This document shows, in pieces, positions 53,165 to 62,209 of a stretch of 64,000 nucleotides of DNA. Below the pieces are notes generated by a model. It did no database searches and was not told the DNA's origin. It saw only the letters and a list, made by a program, of their open reading frames with translations. The stretch's first letter is position 1. Every line of letters starts with the position of its first letter. The translations under genes were made by a program, and so were the position numbers. Origin of the DNA: Citrobacter youngae (GTDB taxonomy: Bacteria > Pseudomonadota > Gammaproteobacteria > Enterobacterales > Enterobacteriaceae); NCBI RefSeq assembly GCF_003818115.1, contig NZ_RPOI01000010.1, forward strand, positions 62,001 through 126,000, given 5' to 3'.

Positions 53165-53503
53165 CATGACTCCTTGCTCATCGCATGAAGACTCCGAGAG
53201 TGAACCCCGTTAGAAAGGGTCACACGCATGCCCCAATACAAATTTATTTGCTTCCTTCCCCCGCTGCTCTTTCTTCTCATTTGAAGAAAGGACAATGATG
53301 AAAGGTTACAAACATGTTAATAAAACACTCAAATTGATCCCGCAATTATATTACGCCGTAAAATCCTTACAATAAACAGGTTTTTATCGAGGTAAATTTG
53401 CATTTTTCGATAGTGATCAATTTATAGCTAATTTATCACTTTCAGACCAATTTGATCTGCAGCAATTTAACCTCATTTGGTGATGTTTACCAAGTTTTAA
53501 ACA

Positions 53504-53517
53504 TTGATTTAAATCAA
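53504..53517. promoter_or_regulatory. Perfect FNR box, cyd side
   Basis: TTGATTTAAATCAA is the exact FNR consensus TTGAT-N4-ATCAA. Its distance from cydA (about 340 bp to the ATG) fits the E. coli cydA P1 arrangement, where FNR represses under full anaerobiosis while ArcA activates at low oxygen. Confidence 0.8.
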
Positions 53518-53807
53518 TTTTCAATTTAAATGTTAATAGTGTTTATCGCTAGCGTGACTAGTGAACGCCATGTTAACGATATGTTTTTCAATGAGTAATT
53601 GCCGTTACTACAAATGATAGGATATTTATTTAAATCTACACGATCTTTTAACCAGTCTGGGGGACAAAATTATGGACAGATAAAGAGTCACTATTGCTGG
53701 GTAGCTCACAGTTTTTTGTTTAGCAAGTCCTGTAATCATTATTTAATACAAATCATTCATTTTAATTTTACTTATAATTAACACCACAATGTAACTATCT
53801 CAACTGG

Positions 53808-53879
53808 AAGCGAAGCGGCAAGCATTGACTGACGCCCTGAGGTTTGGCGATCTCCCTGCAGAGACCCGCCGTTTCGCTT
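53808..53879. other. Candidate structured RNA (three-way junction)
   Basis: Closing stem AAGCGAAGCGGC (53808-53819) pairs with GCCGTTTCGCTT (53868-53879): 12 pairs including one G-U. Inside, CGCC / GGCG (53833-53836 / 53847-53850 approx.) and TCTC / GAGA form two more hairpins. The GC-rich 72-base island stands out in very AT-rich sequence. It could be an sRNA, a leader element of the glm operon, or a repeat remnant. No known class recognised. Confidence 0.4.
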
Positions 53880-54188
53880 AAATCATCACTGTAAGTTATC
53901 ACTCCCACCACAACATCGCTTCTATGCCAAAGAATATATATATTCCGAACAATTCATTATCATTTTATCTTAAATTTAACAAAAAAATTTACGACATATA
54001 AGATTAATAAATAAAAAACCGTTATGCCGTTCACAAGTTATTTAGCGAATACCATTTTCGAAATTATTAAAAACACCCCTGACAAAGCCTGCGCCACAAA
54101 ATAAGATTTCGATCACAAACATGGCAAGTGGTTTATTAGGTAATTCGCTAATAAATAAAATAACTAATGGAAATTAATTTATAACACA

Positions 54189-54202
54189 TTGATTTAAATG
54201 AA
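54189..54202. promoter_or_regulatory. FNR-like box upstream of glmS
   Basis: TTGATTTAAATGAA matches TTGAT-N4-ATCAA at 9 of 10 positions. It lies about 180 bp upstream of glmS, consistent with anaerobic induction of the fermentation genes. Confidence 0.5.
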
Positions 54203-54381
54203 TTTTTATGGAGGCAAAATATAACAATCATTTTGCGCAGGATATTTTGAAAATAGATCAATTGCTTCCTTTTCCGCTTCCACAGAAACTCCAACCCTAT
54301 TAAAAGGTTGTCAAAACCCATGCTCTAAATATTAGAAAACAATTTTCACTTATTGACCATCAGCCCTACAGAGGATTACCC

Positions 54382-54831
54382 ATGAAGAAATCTACACTTG
54401 TTATTGGCGTCATCGGTGCTGACTGCCATGCAGTAGGCAATAAAGTTCTGGATCGCGTTTTTACTGCTCATGATTTTCACGTAATCAACCTCGGGGTGAT
54501 GGTGAGCCAGGATGAATATATTGATGCCGCGATTGAAACAGGCGCTGATGCCATCGTGGTGTCTTCCATCTACGGCCACGGCGACATTGACTGCCTCGGC
54601 TTGCGTGAGCGCTGTATTGAACGTGGCCTCGGCGACATCCTGTTGTACGTCGGCGGCAACCTGGTCGTCGGAAAACATGACTTCGCCGATGTCGAAGTGA
54701 AATTTAAAGAGATGGGGTTTAACCGCGTCTTCGCACCGAGCCACGACCTGGAAGATGTCTGTGCGCTTATCACTAATGATATTCACCAACACAATGGCCT
54801 CGAGCAGCGTTGCCTGGAAGAGGCCATCTGA
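54382..54831 (+). CDS. glmS: Glutamate (methylaspartate) mutase S subunit
   Basis: 149 residues, the usual size of the small cobalamin-binding subunit; not the glucosamine synthase of the same name. With GlmE it rearranges L-glutamate to (2S,3S)-3-methylaspartate. The base-off/His-on motif D14-x-H16-x-x-G19 is present (ADCHAVGN), with VSSIYGHG and [10 protein letters not shown] typical of the Rossmann-like B12 fold. GAGGATTACCC precedes the ATG. It is the first gene of the operon and its stop overlaps the glmL start (TGATG). Confidence 0.95.
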   Translation: MKKSTLVIGVIGADCHAVGNKVLDRVFTAHDFHVINLGVMVSQDEYIDAAIETGADAIVVSSIYGHGDIDCLGLRERCIERGLGDILLYVGGNLVVGKHDFADVEVKFKEMGFNRVFAPSHDLEDVCALITNDIHQHNGLEQRCLEEAI

Positions 54832-56225
54832 TGCAAACAGTTTCTGTCGATATCGGCTCGACATGGACCAAGGCAGCCCTCTTCGCCCATGAAGGGGAGG
54901 AATTAACCCTGGTAAACCATGTCCTGACCCCAACCACCACACATCATCTGGCAGACGGTTTTTTTGCCAGCCTGAATCAGGTGCTGAACGTTGCCGATGC
55001 TCGCCCGTTACTGAAAAGTGGTGAAGTGCAGTTGAAATACTCCTCCTCGGCCAAAGGTGGACTCGCCGTGGCAGCAATGGGGCTGGTGCCTTCCATTACG
55101 CTGGAATCGGCAAAAGTTACCGCCCATTCGGCAGGAGCGAAAATCGCGCAATATTATTCGTACAAACTGAACCGTCATGACATCCAGGAACTGGAATCTG
55201 CACCGCCAGATATTCTGTTGTTTACCGGCGGTACAGACGGCGGCGAAGAAAGCTACGGCCTGGCGAATGCGCACGCGCTGGCAGGTTCAAAGCTTGATTG
55301 CGCCATTATCTACGCCGGAAACCGGGACATTCAGGACGAAATACAAACGATTCTGGGACACAAAGATCTGACCACGGTAGACAACATTCTGCCGGATCTC
55401 GATCACCCGAATCCGTTTGCCGCGCGCCAGGCGATTTGCGATGTGTTCTTGTCACGCATTGTCAAAGGTAAAGGTCTGGACGTCATTGTTGGCGAAACAG
55501 GCGAAGAGCCAATGCCGACGCCATGGACGGTCTATGAGTTAGTCAAAGCCATTAGCGATTACGACAACGCATGGAAGGAGTTCATGCTGATTGATATGGG
55601 TGGCGCCACCACGGATGTCTATTCAGCCAGCGCGAATACCCTCTCCCCCGATACTGTCCTGCATGGTGTCCCTGAACCGTTCGTCAAACGTACCGTTGAA
55701 GGTGATTTGGGCATGCGCGTTTCCGCCGTCGTGGTGGGAGAAAGCACGCAGGATATGGTGAAAGTTGTTTTCGCCCAACAACCACAACGTGAGGAAGCGT
55801 TTTATCGCTACCTGCGCCATCTGGTTGGGCAGCCGGACTACCTGCCGGTCAACGAGGAAGAGAAATATTTCGACACTTTGTTAGCCGGTTTGTGCGTGGG
55901 CTATGCCACTGAGCGCCACGCGGGCACTAAGAAGCAGGTTTGCACCTGCGTCGGTAACGTGGATTTACAGATGGGTCGCGATCTCACCACCATACGCAAA
56001 GTCGTCGGTTCAGGGGGATGGCTCTCTCGCGCCAGCCAGTTCGATATCCATAACTGGCTTAAATACCGGGAGCTGGACGACCAGGGTAAAAGAATTCTGT
56101 TACCGAATCAGTTTGAGTATTACCGCGATTCAAATGGCCTGCTCCCGCTACTGGCAAACGTCGCCAGGCTGTACCCGCAAGCCGCTGCTCGCACCAGCAT
56201 TCAGTGTTTAACCCTACAAAACTAA
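54831..56225 (+). CDS. glmL: Methylaspartate mutase accessory protein GlmL (MutL)
   Basis: 464 residues from the ATG at 54831 ([18 protein letters not shown]). ASKHA-fold ATPase family, found between the two mutase subunits in clostridia and in this cluster; probably a reactivating chaperone that exchanges damaged cobalamin. Phosphate loop 1 is DIGSTWTKA, phosphate loop 2 is LIDMGGATTDVYS. Unrelated to the mismatch-repair MutL. It overlaps glmS by one base and is followed by glmE after 12 bases. Confidence 0.93.
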   Translation: MQTVSVDIGSTWTKAALFAHEGEELTLVNHVLTPTTTHHLADGFFASLNQVLNVADARPLLKSGEVQLKYSSSAKGGLAVAAMGLVPSITLESAKVTAHSAGAKIAQYYSYKLNRHDIQELESAPPDILLFTGGTDGGEESYGLANAHALAGSKLDCAIIYAGNRDIQDEIQTILGHKDLTTVDNILPDLDHPNPFAARQAICDVFLSRIVKGKGLDVIVGETGEEPMPTPWTVYELVKAISDYDNAWKEFMLIDMGGATTDVYSASANTLSPDTVLHGVPEPFVKRTVEGDLGMRVSAVVVGESTQDMVKVVFAQQPQREEAFYRYLRHLVGQPDYLPVNEEEKYFDTLLAGLCVGYATERHAGTKKQVCTCVGNVDLQMGRDLTTIRKVVGSGGWLSRASQFDIHNWLKYRELDDQGKRILLPNQFEYYRDSNGLLPLLANVARLYPQAAARTSIQCLTLQN

Positions 56226-56237
56226 AGGCAGCTACGA

Positions 56238-57683
56238 ATGGAACTTCGAAATAAAAAATTGACCCACGACGAATTCATGACCGAAAGGCACCAGGTGTTG
56301 CAAACCTGGGAAACCGGCAAAGACGTTGAGAAATTCGAAGATGGCGTGAAGTACCAGCAATCAATTCCAGATTCAAAACGCTTCTCCCTCGCGCTGTTGA
56401 AGGCCGATCAAGAAGGTAAAACGCTGAGCCAGCCGCGTGCAGGCGTCGCACTCATGGATGAACATATTGAGCTGCTTAAAACATTGCAGGAAGAATGTGA
56501 CCTCCTGCCAAGTACCATCGATGCCTATACCCGTCTGAACCGCTATGAAGAAGCAGCTGTCGGGATCCAAAAATCTATCGAGGCGGGCACCTCCAAACTA
56601 AATGGTTTACCGGTCGTCAATCATGGGGTTGCTGCCTGCCGCCGTATGACTGAGTCGCTGGAAAAACCAATCCAGGTCCGCCACGGTACGCCGGATGCGC
56701 GCCTGCTGGCTGAAATCGCCATGGCCAGTGGCTTTACCAGCTACGAAGGTGGCGGTATTTCCTACAACATCCCTTACGCTAAACGCGTCACCCTGGAAAA
56801 ATCCATCCGCGACTGGCAGTACTGCGATCGCCTGATGGGTCTGTACGAAGAGAACGGCATTCGCATCAACCGTGAGCCGTTTGGCCCGCTGACCGGTACC
56901 CTGATCCCGCCGTTTATGTCCCACTCGGTGGCGATTATTGAAGGTCTGCTGGCGCTGGAACAAGGCGTGAAATCCATTACCGTCGGCTACGGCCAGGTCG
57001 GTAGCCTGACGCAGGATATCGCCGCCATTCAGGCGCTGCGTGAACTGTCCCACGAATACTTCCATAACCACGGCTTCGACGATTACGAACTGAGTACCGT
57101 TTTCCACCAGTGGATGGGCGGATTCCCGGAAGATGAAGCGAAAGCCTTCTCCGTTATCGCCTGGGGTGCGGCGGTTGCCGGTATGTCCGGTGCCACGAAA
57201 GTCATTACCAAAAGCCCGCACGAAGCGTTCGGTATCCCAACGGCTGCAGCCAACGCCCAGGGTCTGAAAGCGTCACGCCAGATGCTCAACATGGTCAGCG
57301 ACCAGAAATTCCCGCAATGCGCTGCCGTCGAGCAGGAAGTCGAACTGATTAAGAGTGAAGTCCGCGCAGTACTGAAAAAAGTCTTCGAACTGGGTAATGG
57401 CGACATTGCGCGCGGTACAGTGCTGGCCTTTGAAGCTGGCGTACTGGATGTGCCGTTCGCACCTGCCGCCTGCAATGCGGGCAAAATTCTGCCGGTGCGC
57501 GATAACACAGGCGCCATCCGTATTCTCGAAGCCGGTGCGGTTCCGCTGCCGAAAGATATTCTCGCCCTGCACCACGACTATGTCGCAGAGCGCGCACATT
57601 TTGAAGGCCGCAAGCCTTCTTTCCAGATGGTCATTGATGACATCAACGCCGTATCCCACAGTAAATTAATAGGAAGACCATAA
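56238..57683 (+). CDS. glmE: Glutamate (methylaspartate) mutase E subunit
   Basis: 481 residues, the family length. Catalytic TIM-barrel subunit; binds glutamate and, with the GlmS cobalamin, carries out the radical carbon-skeleton rearrangement. Conserved blocks include SQPRAGVALMDEHI, VVNHGVAACRRMTE, RHGTPDARLLAEIA, GGGISYNIPYAK and TVGYGQVGSLTQDIAA. Its stop overlaps the mal start (ATAATG). Confidence 0.95.
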   Translation: MELRNKKLTHDEFMTERHQVLQTWETGKDVEKFEDGVKYQQSIPDSKRFSLALLKADQEGKTLSQPRAGVALMDEHIELLKTLQEECDLLPSTIDAYTRLNRYEEAAVGIQKSIEAGTSKLNGLPVVNHGVAACRRMTESLEKPIQVRHGTPDARLLAEIAMASGFTSYEGGGISYNIPYAKRVTLEKSIRDWQYCDRLMGLYEENGIRINREPFGPLTGTLIPPFMSHSVAIIEGLLALEQGVKSITVGYGQVGSLTQDIAAIQALRELSHEYFHNHGFDDYELSTVFHQWMGGFPEDEAKAFSVIAWGAAVAGMSGATKVITKSPHEAFGIPTAAANAQGLKASRQMLNMVSDQKFPQCAAVEQEVELIKSEVRAVLKKVFELGNGDIARGTVLAFEAGVLDVPFAPAACNAGKILPVRDNTGAIRILEAGAVPLPKDILALHHDYVAERAHFEGRKPSFQMVIDDINAVSHSKLIGRP

Positions 57684-58924
57684 TGAAAATCAAAAAGGCC
57701 CTTTTCACCGCTGGCTACTCCTCATTTTATTTTGACGATCAGCAGGCCATCAAAAATGGCGCCGGTCATGACGGGTTTATCTATACCGGCGCTCCGGTAA
57801 CACCTGGATTTACCTCTGTTCGTCAGGCGGGTGAATGCGTTTCCGTGCAACTGATTCTGGAAAATGGCGCGGTAGCGGTGGGCGATTGCGCAGCGGTGCA
57901 ATATTCAGGTGCAGGTGGCCGTGATCCGCTATTCCTGGCAGAAAATTTCATTCCGTTCCTCAACGATCACATCAAACCGCTGCTGGAAGGCCGTGACGTT
58001 GATGCGTTCCTGCCAAACGCCCGTTTCTTTGATCAACTGCGTATTGACGGTCATCTGCTGCATACCGCCGTCCGCTATGGTCTGTCTCAGGCGCTGCTCG
58101 ACGCGGCAGCGCTGGCTACCGGTCGTCTGAAAACTGAAGTGGTTTGCGATGAATGGCAACTGCCGTGCGTGCCGGAAGCCATTCCATTATTTGGTCAGAG
58201 CGGCGACGACCGTTATATCGCCGTTGACAAAATGATCCTCAAAGGGGTGGACGTCCTGCCGCATGCGCTGATCAACAACGTGGAAGAGAAACTGGGCTTT
58301 AAAGGCGAAAAACTGCGTGAGTATGTACGTTGGTTGTCCGACCGCATTTTAAGCCTGCGCACCAGCGAACGTTATCACCCAACGCTGCATATTGATGTGT
58401 ACGGCACGATCGGTTTGATCTTCGATATGGATCCCGTGCGCTGCGCCGAATACATCGCCAGCCTGGAAGCCGAAGCACAGGGCCTGCCGCTGTATATCGA
58501 AGGGCCAGTAGATGCGGGTAACAAGCCGGATCAGATCCGCATGTTGACTGCCATCACCAAAGAACTGACCCGTCTGGGTTCCGGCGTGAAAATTGTCGCC
58601 GACGAATGGTGTAACACCTATCAGGATATCGTGGACTTTACCGATGCGGGCAGCTGCCACATGGTACAGATCAAAACCCCTGATCTTGGCGGTATTCACA
58701 ACATCGTTGATGCGGTGCTGTATTGCAACAAACACGCCATGGAAGCTTATCAGGGCGGTACTTGTAACGAAACCGAGATCAGTGCCCGCACCTGCGTACA
58801 CGTGGCGCTTGCCGCGCGTCCGATGCGTATGCTGGTTAAACCGGGTATGGGTTTCGATGAAGGTCTCAACATCGTGTTTAACGAGATGAATCGCACCATC
58901 GCGTTGTTGCAAACTAAGGATTAA
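57683..58924 (+). CDS. mal: Methylaspartate ammonia-lyase
   Basis: 413 residues, as in the well-studied Citrobacter amalonaticus and Clostridium enzymes. Enolase-superfamily lyase that eliminates ammonia from 3-methylaspartate to mesaconate using Mg2+. Conserved DVYGTIGLIFD, YIEGPVDAGNKPDQIRML, VADEWCNTYQDI, QIKTPDLGG (general-base lysine) and CVHVALAARPMRMLVKPG are visible. Second step of the methylaspartate pathway, translationally coupled to glmE. Confidence 0.96.
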   Translation: MKIKKALFTAGYSSFYFDDQQAIKNGAGHDGFIYTGAPVTPGFTSVRQAGECVSVQLILENGAVAVGDCAAVQYSGAGGRDPLFLAENFIPFLNDHIKPLLEGRDVDAFLPNARFFDQLRIDGHLLHTAVRYGLSQALLDAAALATGRLKTEVVCDEWQLPCVPEAIPLFGQSGDDRYIAVDKMILKGVDVLPHALINNVEEKLGFKGEKLREYVRWLSDRILSLRTSERYHPTLHIDVYGTIGLIFDMDPVRCAEYIASLEAEAQGLPLYIEGPVDAGNKPDQIRMLTAITKELTRLGSGVKIVADEWCNTYQDIVDFTDAGSCHMVQIKTPDLGGIHNIVDAVLYCNKHAMEAYQGGTCNETEISARTCVHVALAARPMRMLVKPGMGFDEGLNIVFNEMNRTIALLQTKD

Positions 58925-58927
58925 GAG

Positions 58928-60298
58928 ATGGCACGCACATTTAAGATCTTATCGCCGACGGCTATCCTGGGTTATGGCTTCCCGGAAGAAAGTTTTCGTA
59001 AAGCCATGGAAGAGTCACCGGATCTTATTGCTGTTGACGCAGGTTCCTCCGATCCTGGCTCCCACTACCTGGGGGCAGGTAAACCCTTTACCGACAGAGC
59101 CGGGGTAAAACGCGATCTGCGCTATATGATCGTGGCGGGCGTTAAGAACAACATCCCGGTCGTGATCGGTACCGCCGGTGGTTCTGGTGCCGCTCCGCAT
59201 CTGGAGTGGTGTCGCCAGATAATCCATGAGATTGCCCAGGAAGAAAAACTGTCCTTCTCAATGGCGCTGATCCCGTCTGATGTAGACAAAGAAATCGTTC
59301 ATCAGGCGCTGGATAACGGCAAAATCACCGCGCTAGATTTTGTGCCTGAACTGACTCACGAGGCCATTGAAGAGAGCACCTACATTGTCGCGCAGATGGG
59401 CGTCGAGCCTTTCCAGCGTGCGCTGAAAGCGGGGGCACAGGTTGTTCTGGGCGGACGCGCTTACGATCCAGCCTGCTTCGCGGCGCTGCCGATTATGCAA
59501 GGCTTTGATGAAGGTCTGGCGCTGCACTGCGGTAAGATCCTTGAGTGTGCTGCCATTGCAGCAACCCCCGGCTCCGGCTCCGATTGTGCGATGGGCATTA
59601 TCGACGACAACGGCTTTACGCTGAAGGCGTTCAATCCCAAGCGTAAGTTCACTGAAACGTCTGCTGCGGCGCACACCCTGTATGAGAAGTCCGATCCGTA
59701 CTTCCTGCCGGGACCGGGCGGTGTGCTGAACCTGAAAGCGTGCACCTTTACCCAGGTTAACGAGGGCGAAGTGTATGTCAGCGGTTCACGTCATGAAGAA
59801 ACACCGTATGCGTTGAAACTGGAAGGCGCGCGTCAGGTTGGCTTCCGCTGCCTGACCATCGCCGGAACGCGCGACCCGATTATGATTGCCGGAATTGACA
59901 CCATTCTCGAAGAGGTCCAGGCAAGCGTAGCACGTAACCTCTCCCTGAATGACGACAGCATCCGCATGACGTTCCACCTGTACGGGAAGAACGGCGTGAT
60001 GGGCAACCATGAACCGATGAAAACCGCGGGTCATGAACTGGGGATTTTACTGGACGTCGTTGCGCCGACGCAGGATATCGCCAACAGCGTTTGCTCGCTG
60101 GTGCGCTCTACCCTGTTGCACTACGGCTATGAAAATCGTATTGCCACGGCGGGCAACCTCGCCTTCCCGTTCTCGCCATCTGATATTCAGAGTGGGCCGG
60201 TGTATGAGTTCTCGATCTATCACCTGATTGAAGCCAGCGATGCACTGCGGTTTGATTTCCACATTGAGCAGGTGACGCCAGAAGGAGTTCAGGCATGA
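58928..60298 (+). CDS. AtuA-family (DUF1446) protein in the glutamate mutase cluster
   Basis: 456 residues. Belongs to the acyclic terpene utilisation AtuA family, in which members are tied to acyl or carboxylic acid catabolism but biochemistry is thin. Blocks such as VDAGSSDPGSHYLG, GTAGGSGAAPHLEW, GGRAYDPACFAALP and FLPGPGGVLNL are family hallmarks. It is in the mal operon (three bases after mal) and is overlapped by the DUF4387 gene, the usual AtuA partner. A role downstream of mesaconate/citramalate is plausible but inferred. Confidence 0.85.
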   Translation: MARTFKILSPTAILGYGFPEESFRKAMEESPDLIAVDAGSSDPGSHYLGAGKPFTDRAGVKRDLRYMIVAGVKNNIPVVIGTAGGSGAAPHLEWCRQIIHEIAQEEKLSFSMALIPSDVDKEIVHQALDNGKITALDFVPELTHEAIEESTYIVAQMGVEPFQRALKAGAQVVLGGRAYDPACFAALPIMQGFDEGLALHCGKILECAAIAATPGSGSDCAMGIIDDNGFTLKAFNPKRKFTETSAAAHTLYEKSDPYFLPGPGGVLNLKACTFTQVNEGEVYVSGSRHEETPYALKLEGARQVGFRCLTIAGTRDPIMIAGIDTILEEVQASVARNLSLNDDSIRMTFHLYGKNGVMGNHEPMKTAGHELGILLDVVAPTQDIANSVCSLVRSTLLHYGYENRIATAGNLAFPFSPSDIQSGPVYEFSIYHLIEASDALRFDFHIEQVTPEGVQA

Positions 60299-60612
60299 AA
60301 CACTCAATTTGTTCACTGGCGCAGGTCATTCGCTCAAAAAATGCCGGACCGTACGAACTGGTTTTAGATATTTTGTTTAAAACCCGGGAAGACTATCAGC
60401 GCGTAAAACGCTCAGAGCAATTAACTCCGCAACTTATTGCTGGGTTATATAATGTCGAACCTGACTTTATTCACAATATTGTGTGGTTCGATCCGGCAAA
60501 TGCCGTAAAAATTGTCATGCCGCGCGATATTATTTCCGGCAATGTCGGTGACAATGATGTTTATGGCGCGCAGCAACACGCACCATTATTAAGTATTGAA
60601 TTCGATCTGTAA
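60295..60612 (+). CDS. DUF4387 protein, AtuA partner
   Basis: 105 residues. DUF4387-type small protein (SLAQVIRSKNAGPYELVLDILF at residues 6-27 is the family signature, with VKIVMPRDIISGN further on). In many bacteria it is fused to, or encoded directly after, an AtuA protein, so it is probably the small subunit of the same enzyme. It starts within the last codons of the AtuA gene (ATGA overlap). Function unknown. Confidence 0.85.
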   Translation: MKHSICSLAQVIRSKNAGPYELVLDILFKTREDYQRVKRSEQLTPQLIAGLYNVEPDFIHNIVWFDPANAVKIVMPRDIISGNVGDNDVYGAQQHAPLLSIEFDL

Positions 60613-60695
60613 CAAAAAAACACAATAACAGCCATTGGAGCACAGAGTTCAGCTGTATCACAGTGCTTCGAATATTCATGCGGTTGGTCACAACA

Positions 60696-60735
60696 GGCGT
60701 GCGCCTGAGCTGCTGTCCAGGCTCAGGCACACGCC
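60696..60735 (+). other. Intercistronic stem-loop before the symporter gene
   Basis: GGCGTGCGCCTGAGC pairs with GCTCAGGCACACGCC (14 of 15 positions) across a 10-base loop in the 168-bp gap. There is no T-run, so it is more likely an RNA-processing or stability element than a full terminator. Confidence 0.6.
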
Positions 60736-60780
60736 ACCCTACATTATTCCAATTACCAGCCTTTATCCGATGGAGTACAC

Positions 60781-62085
60781 ATGAAGAAAATAAGTTTAAC
60801 CAAGATGATCATATTAGGCCTGATACTCGGCATGATTGCCGGGGTGGCCATTAATAATATGGCCGCGGCTGAAACAGCAAAATCATATGCACAGGATATT
60901 TCCATTTTCACCACTATATTCTTACGTATGGTGAAGATGATTATTGCGCCATTGGTTATTTCAACTCTGGTTGTCGGTATTGCCAAGATGGGCGATGCCA
61001 AAACGCTGGGTCGTATATTTTCTAAAACTTTTTTCCTGTTTATTTGTGCCTCACTGCTGTCGATCGCCTTGGGTCTGGTTATCGTTAATATCTTCCAGCC
61101 GGGCGCAGGCATCAACTTTGTTGCTCATGACGCAGGCGCTGTTGCCGCCGTTAAGTCTGAACCCTTCACGCTGAAAGTCTTTATCTCACATGCCGTACCA
61201 ACCAGTATCGTTGACGCGATGGCGCGGAACGAAATCCTGCAGATCGTGGTGTTCTCCATTTTCCTTGGTTGCAGCCTGGCCGCAATCGGTGAAAAAGCCG
61301 AGCCTATCGTTAAGGTTCTGGATTCGCTGGTGCACGTGATGCTGAAACTGACAGGCTACGTCATGCTGTTTGCGCCACTGACCGTTTTTGCCGCTATTTC
61401 AGGTTTGATTGCCGAACGTGGTCTGGGTGTAATGGTCAGCGCCGGGATCTTCATGGGTGAATTCTACCTGACGCTGGGTATGCTGTGGGCAATTCTGATT
61501 GGCCTGTCAACCATGATAGTCGGGCCTTGCATCGCGCGTTTGACCAAATCAATCTTCGAGCCTGCACTGCTGGCCTTTACGACCTCCAGTTCTGAAGCAG
61601 CCTTCCCGGGCACGCTGGATAAGCTGGAAAAATTCGGCGTATCGTCAAAAATTGCCAGCTTCGTTCTGCCGATCGGTTACTCCTTTAACCTCGTAGGCTC
61701 CATGGCCTATTGCTCCTTTGCCACCGTCTTTATTGCCCAGGCGTGCAACATTGAGTTGAGCATGGGCGAGCAAATTACCATGCTGTTAATTCTGATGCTG
61801 ACCTCTAAAGGGATGGCGGGTGTACCGCGTGCCTCGATGGTCGTTATCGCCGCTACCCTGAACCAGTTCAACATTCCGGAGGCGGGTTTGATCCTGCTGA
61901 TGGGCGTCGATCCGTTCCTCGATATGGGTCGTTCCGCCACCAACGTCATGAGTAATGCCATGGGCGCTGCCATTGTAGGCCGCTGGGAAGGTGAACACTT
62001 TGGTTCAGGCTGCCGCGGAACAGCGCCAGTCAAAACACCGGAGCAAGACCGCCCGGTCACCGAAACAGAAGTCGCGTTGTCCTGA
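60781..62085 (+). CDS. Dicarboxylate/amino acid:cation symporter (glutamate/aspartate type)
   Basis: 434 residues, DAACS/GltPh fold. About eight transmembrane helices and two re-entrant loops; the serine-rich HP1 TTSSSEAAFPGTLDKLEKFG, the FVLPIGYSFNLVGSMAY helix (TM7 NMDGT region modified) and the C-terminal substrate segment MGVDPFLDMGRSATNVMSNA are visible. Given its neighbours, it most likely imports L-glutamate for the mutase pathway. TGGAGTACAC precedes the ATG. Confidence 0.9.
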   Translation: MKKISLTKMIILGLILGMIAGVAINNMAAAETAKSYAQDISIFTTIFLRMVKMIIAPLVISTLVVGIAKMGDAKTLGRIFSKTFFLFICASLLSIALGLVIVNIFQPGAGINFVAHDAGAVAAVKSEPFTLKVFISHAVPTSIVDAMARNEILQIVVFSIFLGCSLAAIGEKAEPIVKVLDSLVHVMLKLTGYVMLFAPLTVFAAISGLIAERGLGVMVSAGIFMGEFYLTLGMLWAILIGLSTMIVGPCIARLTKSIFEPALLAFTTSSSEAAFPGTLDKLEKFGVSSKIASFVLPIGYSFNLVGSMAYCSFATVFIAQACNIELSMGEQITMLLILMLTSKGMAGVPRASMVVIAATLNQFNIPEAGLILLMGVDPFLDMGRSATNVMSNAMGAAIVGRWEGEHFGSGCRGTAPVKTPEQDRPVTETEVALS

Positions 62086-62097
62086 TACCTCGTTATT

Positions 62098-62185
62098 GCC
62101 GGATGGCGCTTGCGCTTATCCGGCCTACATAACGTTTAATTATCCGTAAGCCGGATCAGGCGGTACGCCGCCATCCGGCGCATGA
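62098..62185. repeat. REP/BIME repeat between symporter and glutaminase genes
   Basis: Units GCCGGATGGCGCTTGCGCTT, ATCCGGCCTAC, and GCCGGATCAGGC...CGCCATCCGGCGC in inverted order. Confidence 0.85.
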
Positions 62186-62209
62186 TAAGTACCCCAACAG
62201 GAAAGCACC

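Larger units (their letters stand above)
53165..54381. other. 1.2-kb AT-rich divergent control region between cydA and glmS
   Basis: No gene I can support. It contains a perfect FNR box (53504-53517) and probable cyd promoters on the left, a structured inverted repeat in the middle (53808-53879) and an FNR-like box (54189-54202) on the glm side. A frame at 53599-53781 codes 60 residues of no known family. No cobalamin-riboswitch B12 box was recognised although the downstream mutase needs adenosylcobalamin. Confidence 0.6.

Noticed and set aside
53599-53781. Small open frame of 60 codons in the cydA-glmS gap
   Set aside because: No recognisable family, AT-rich composition and no convincing ribosome site.
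53808-53879. Hammerhead-type ribozyme
   Set aside because: It is a three-way junction, but the CTGANGA and GAAA core elements are absent.
53165-54381. Adenosylcobalamin riboswitch before the B12-dependent mutase operon
   Set aside because: I searched for the B12-box core GCCACTG and related blocks and did not see them; the structured element at 53808-53879 does not match this class.
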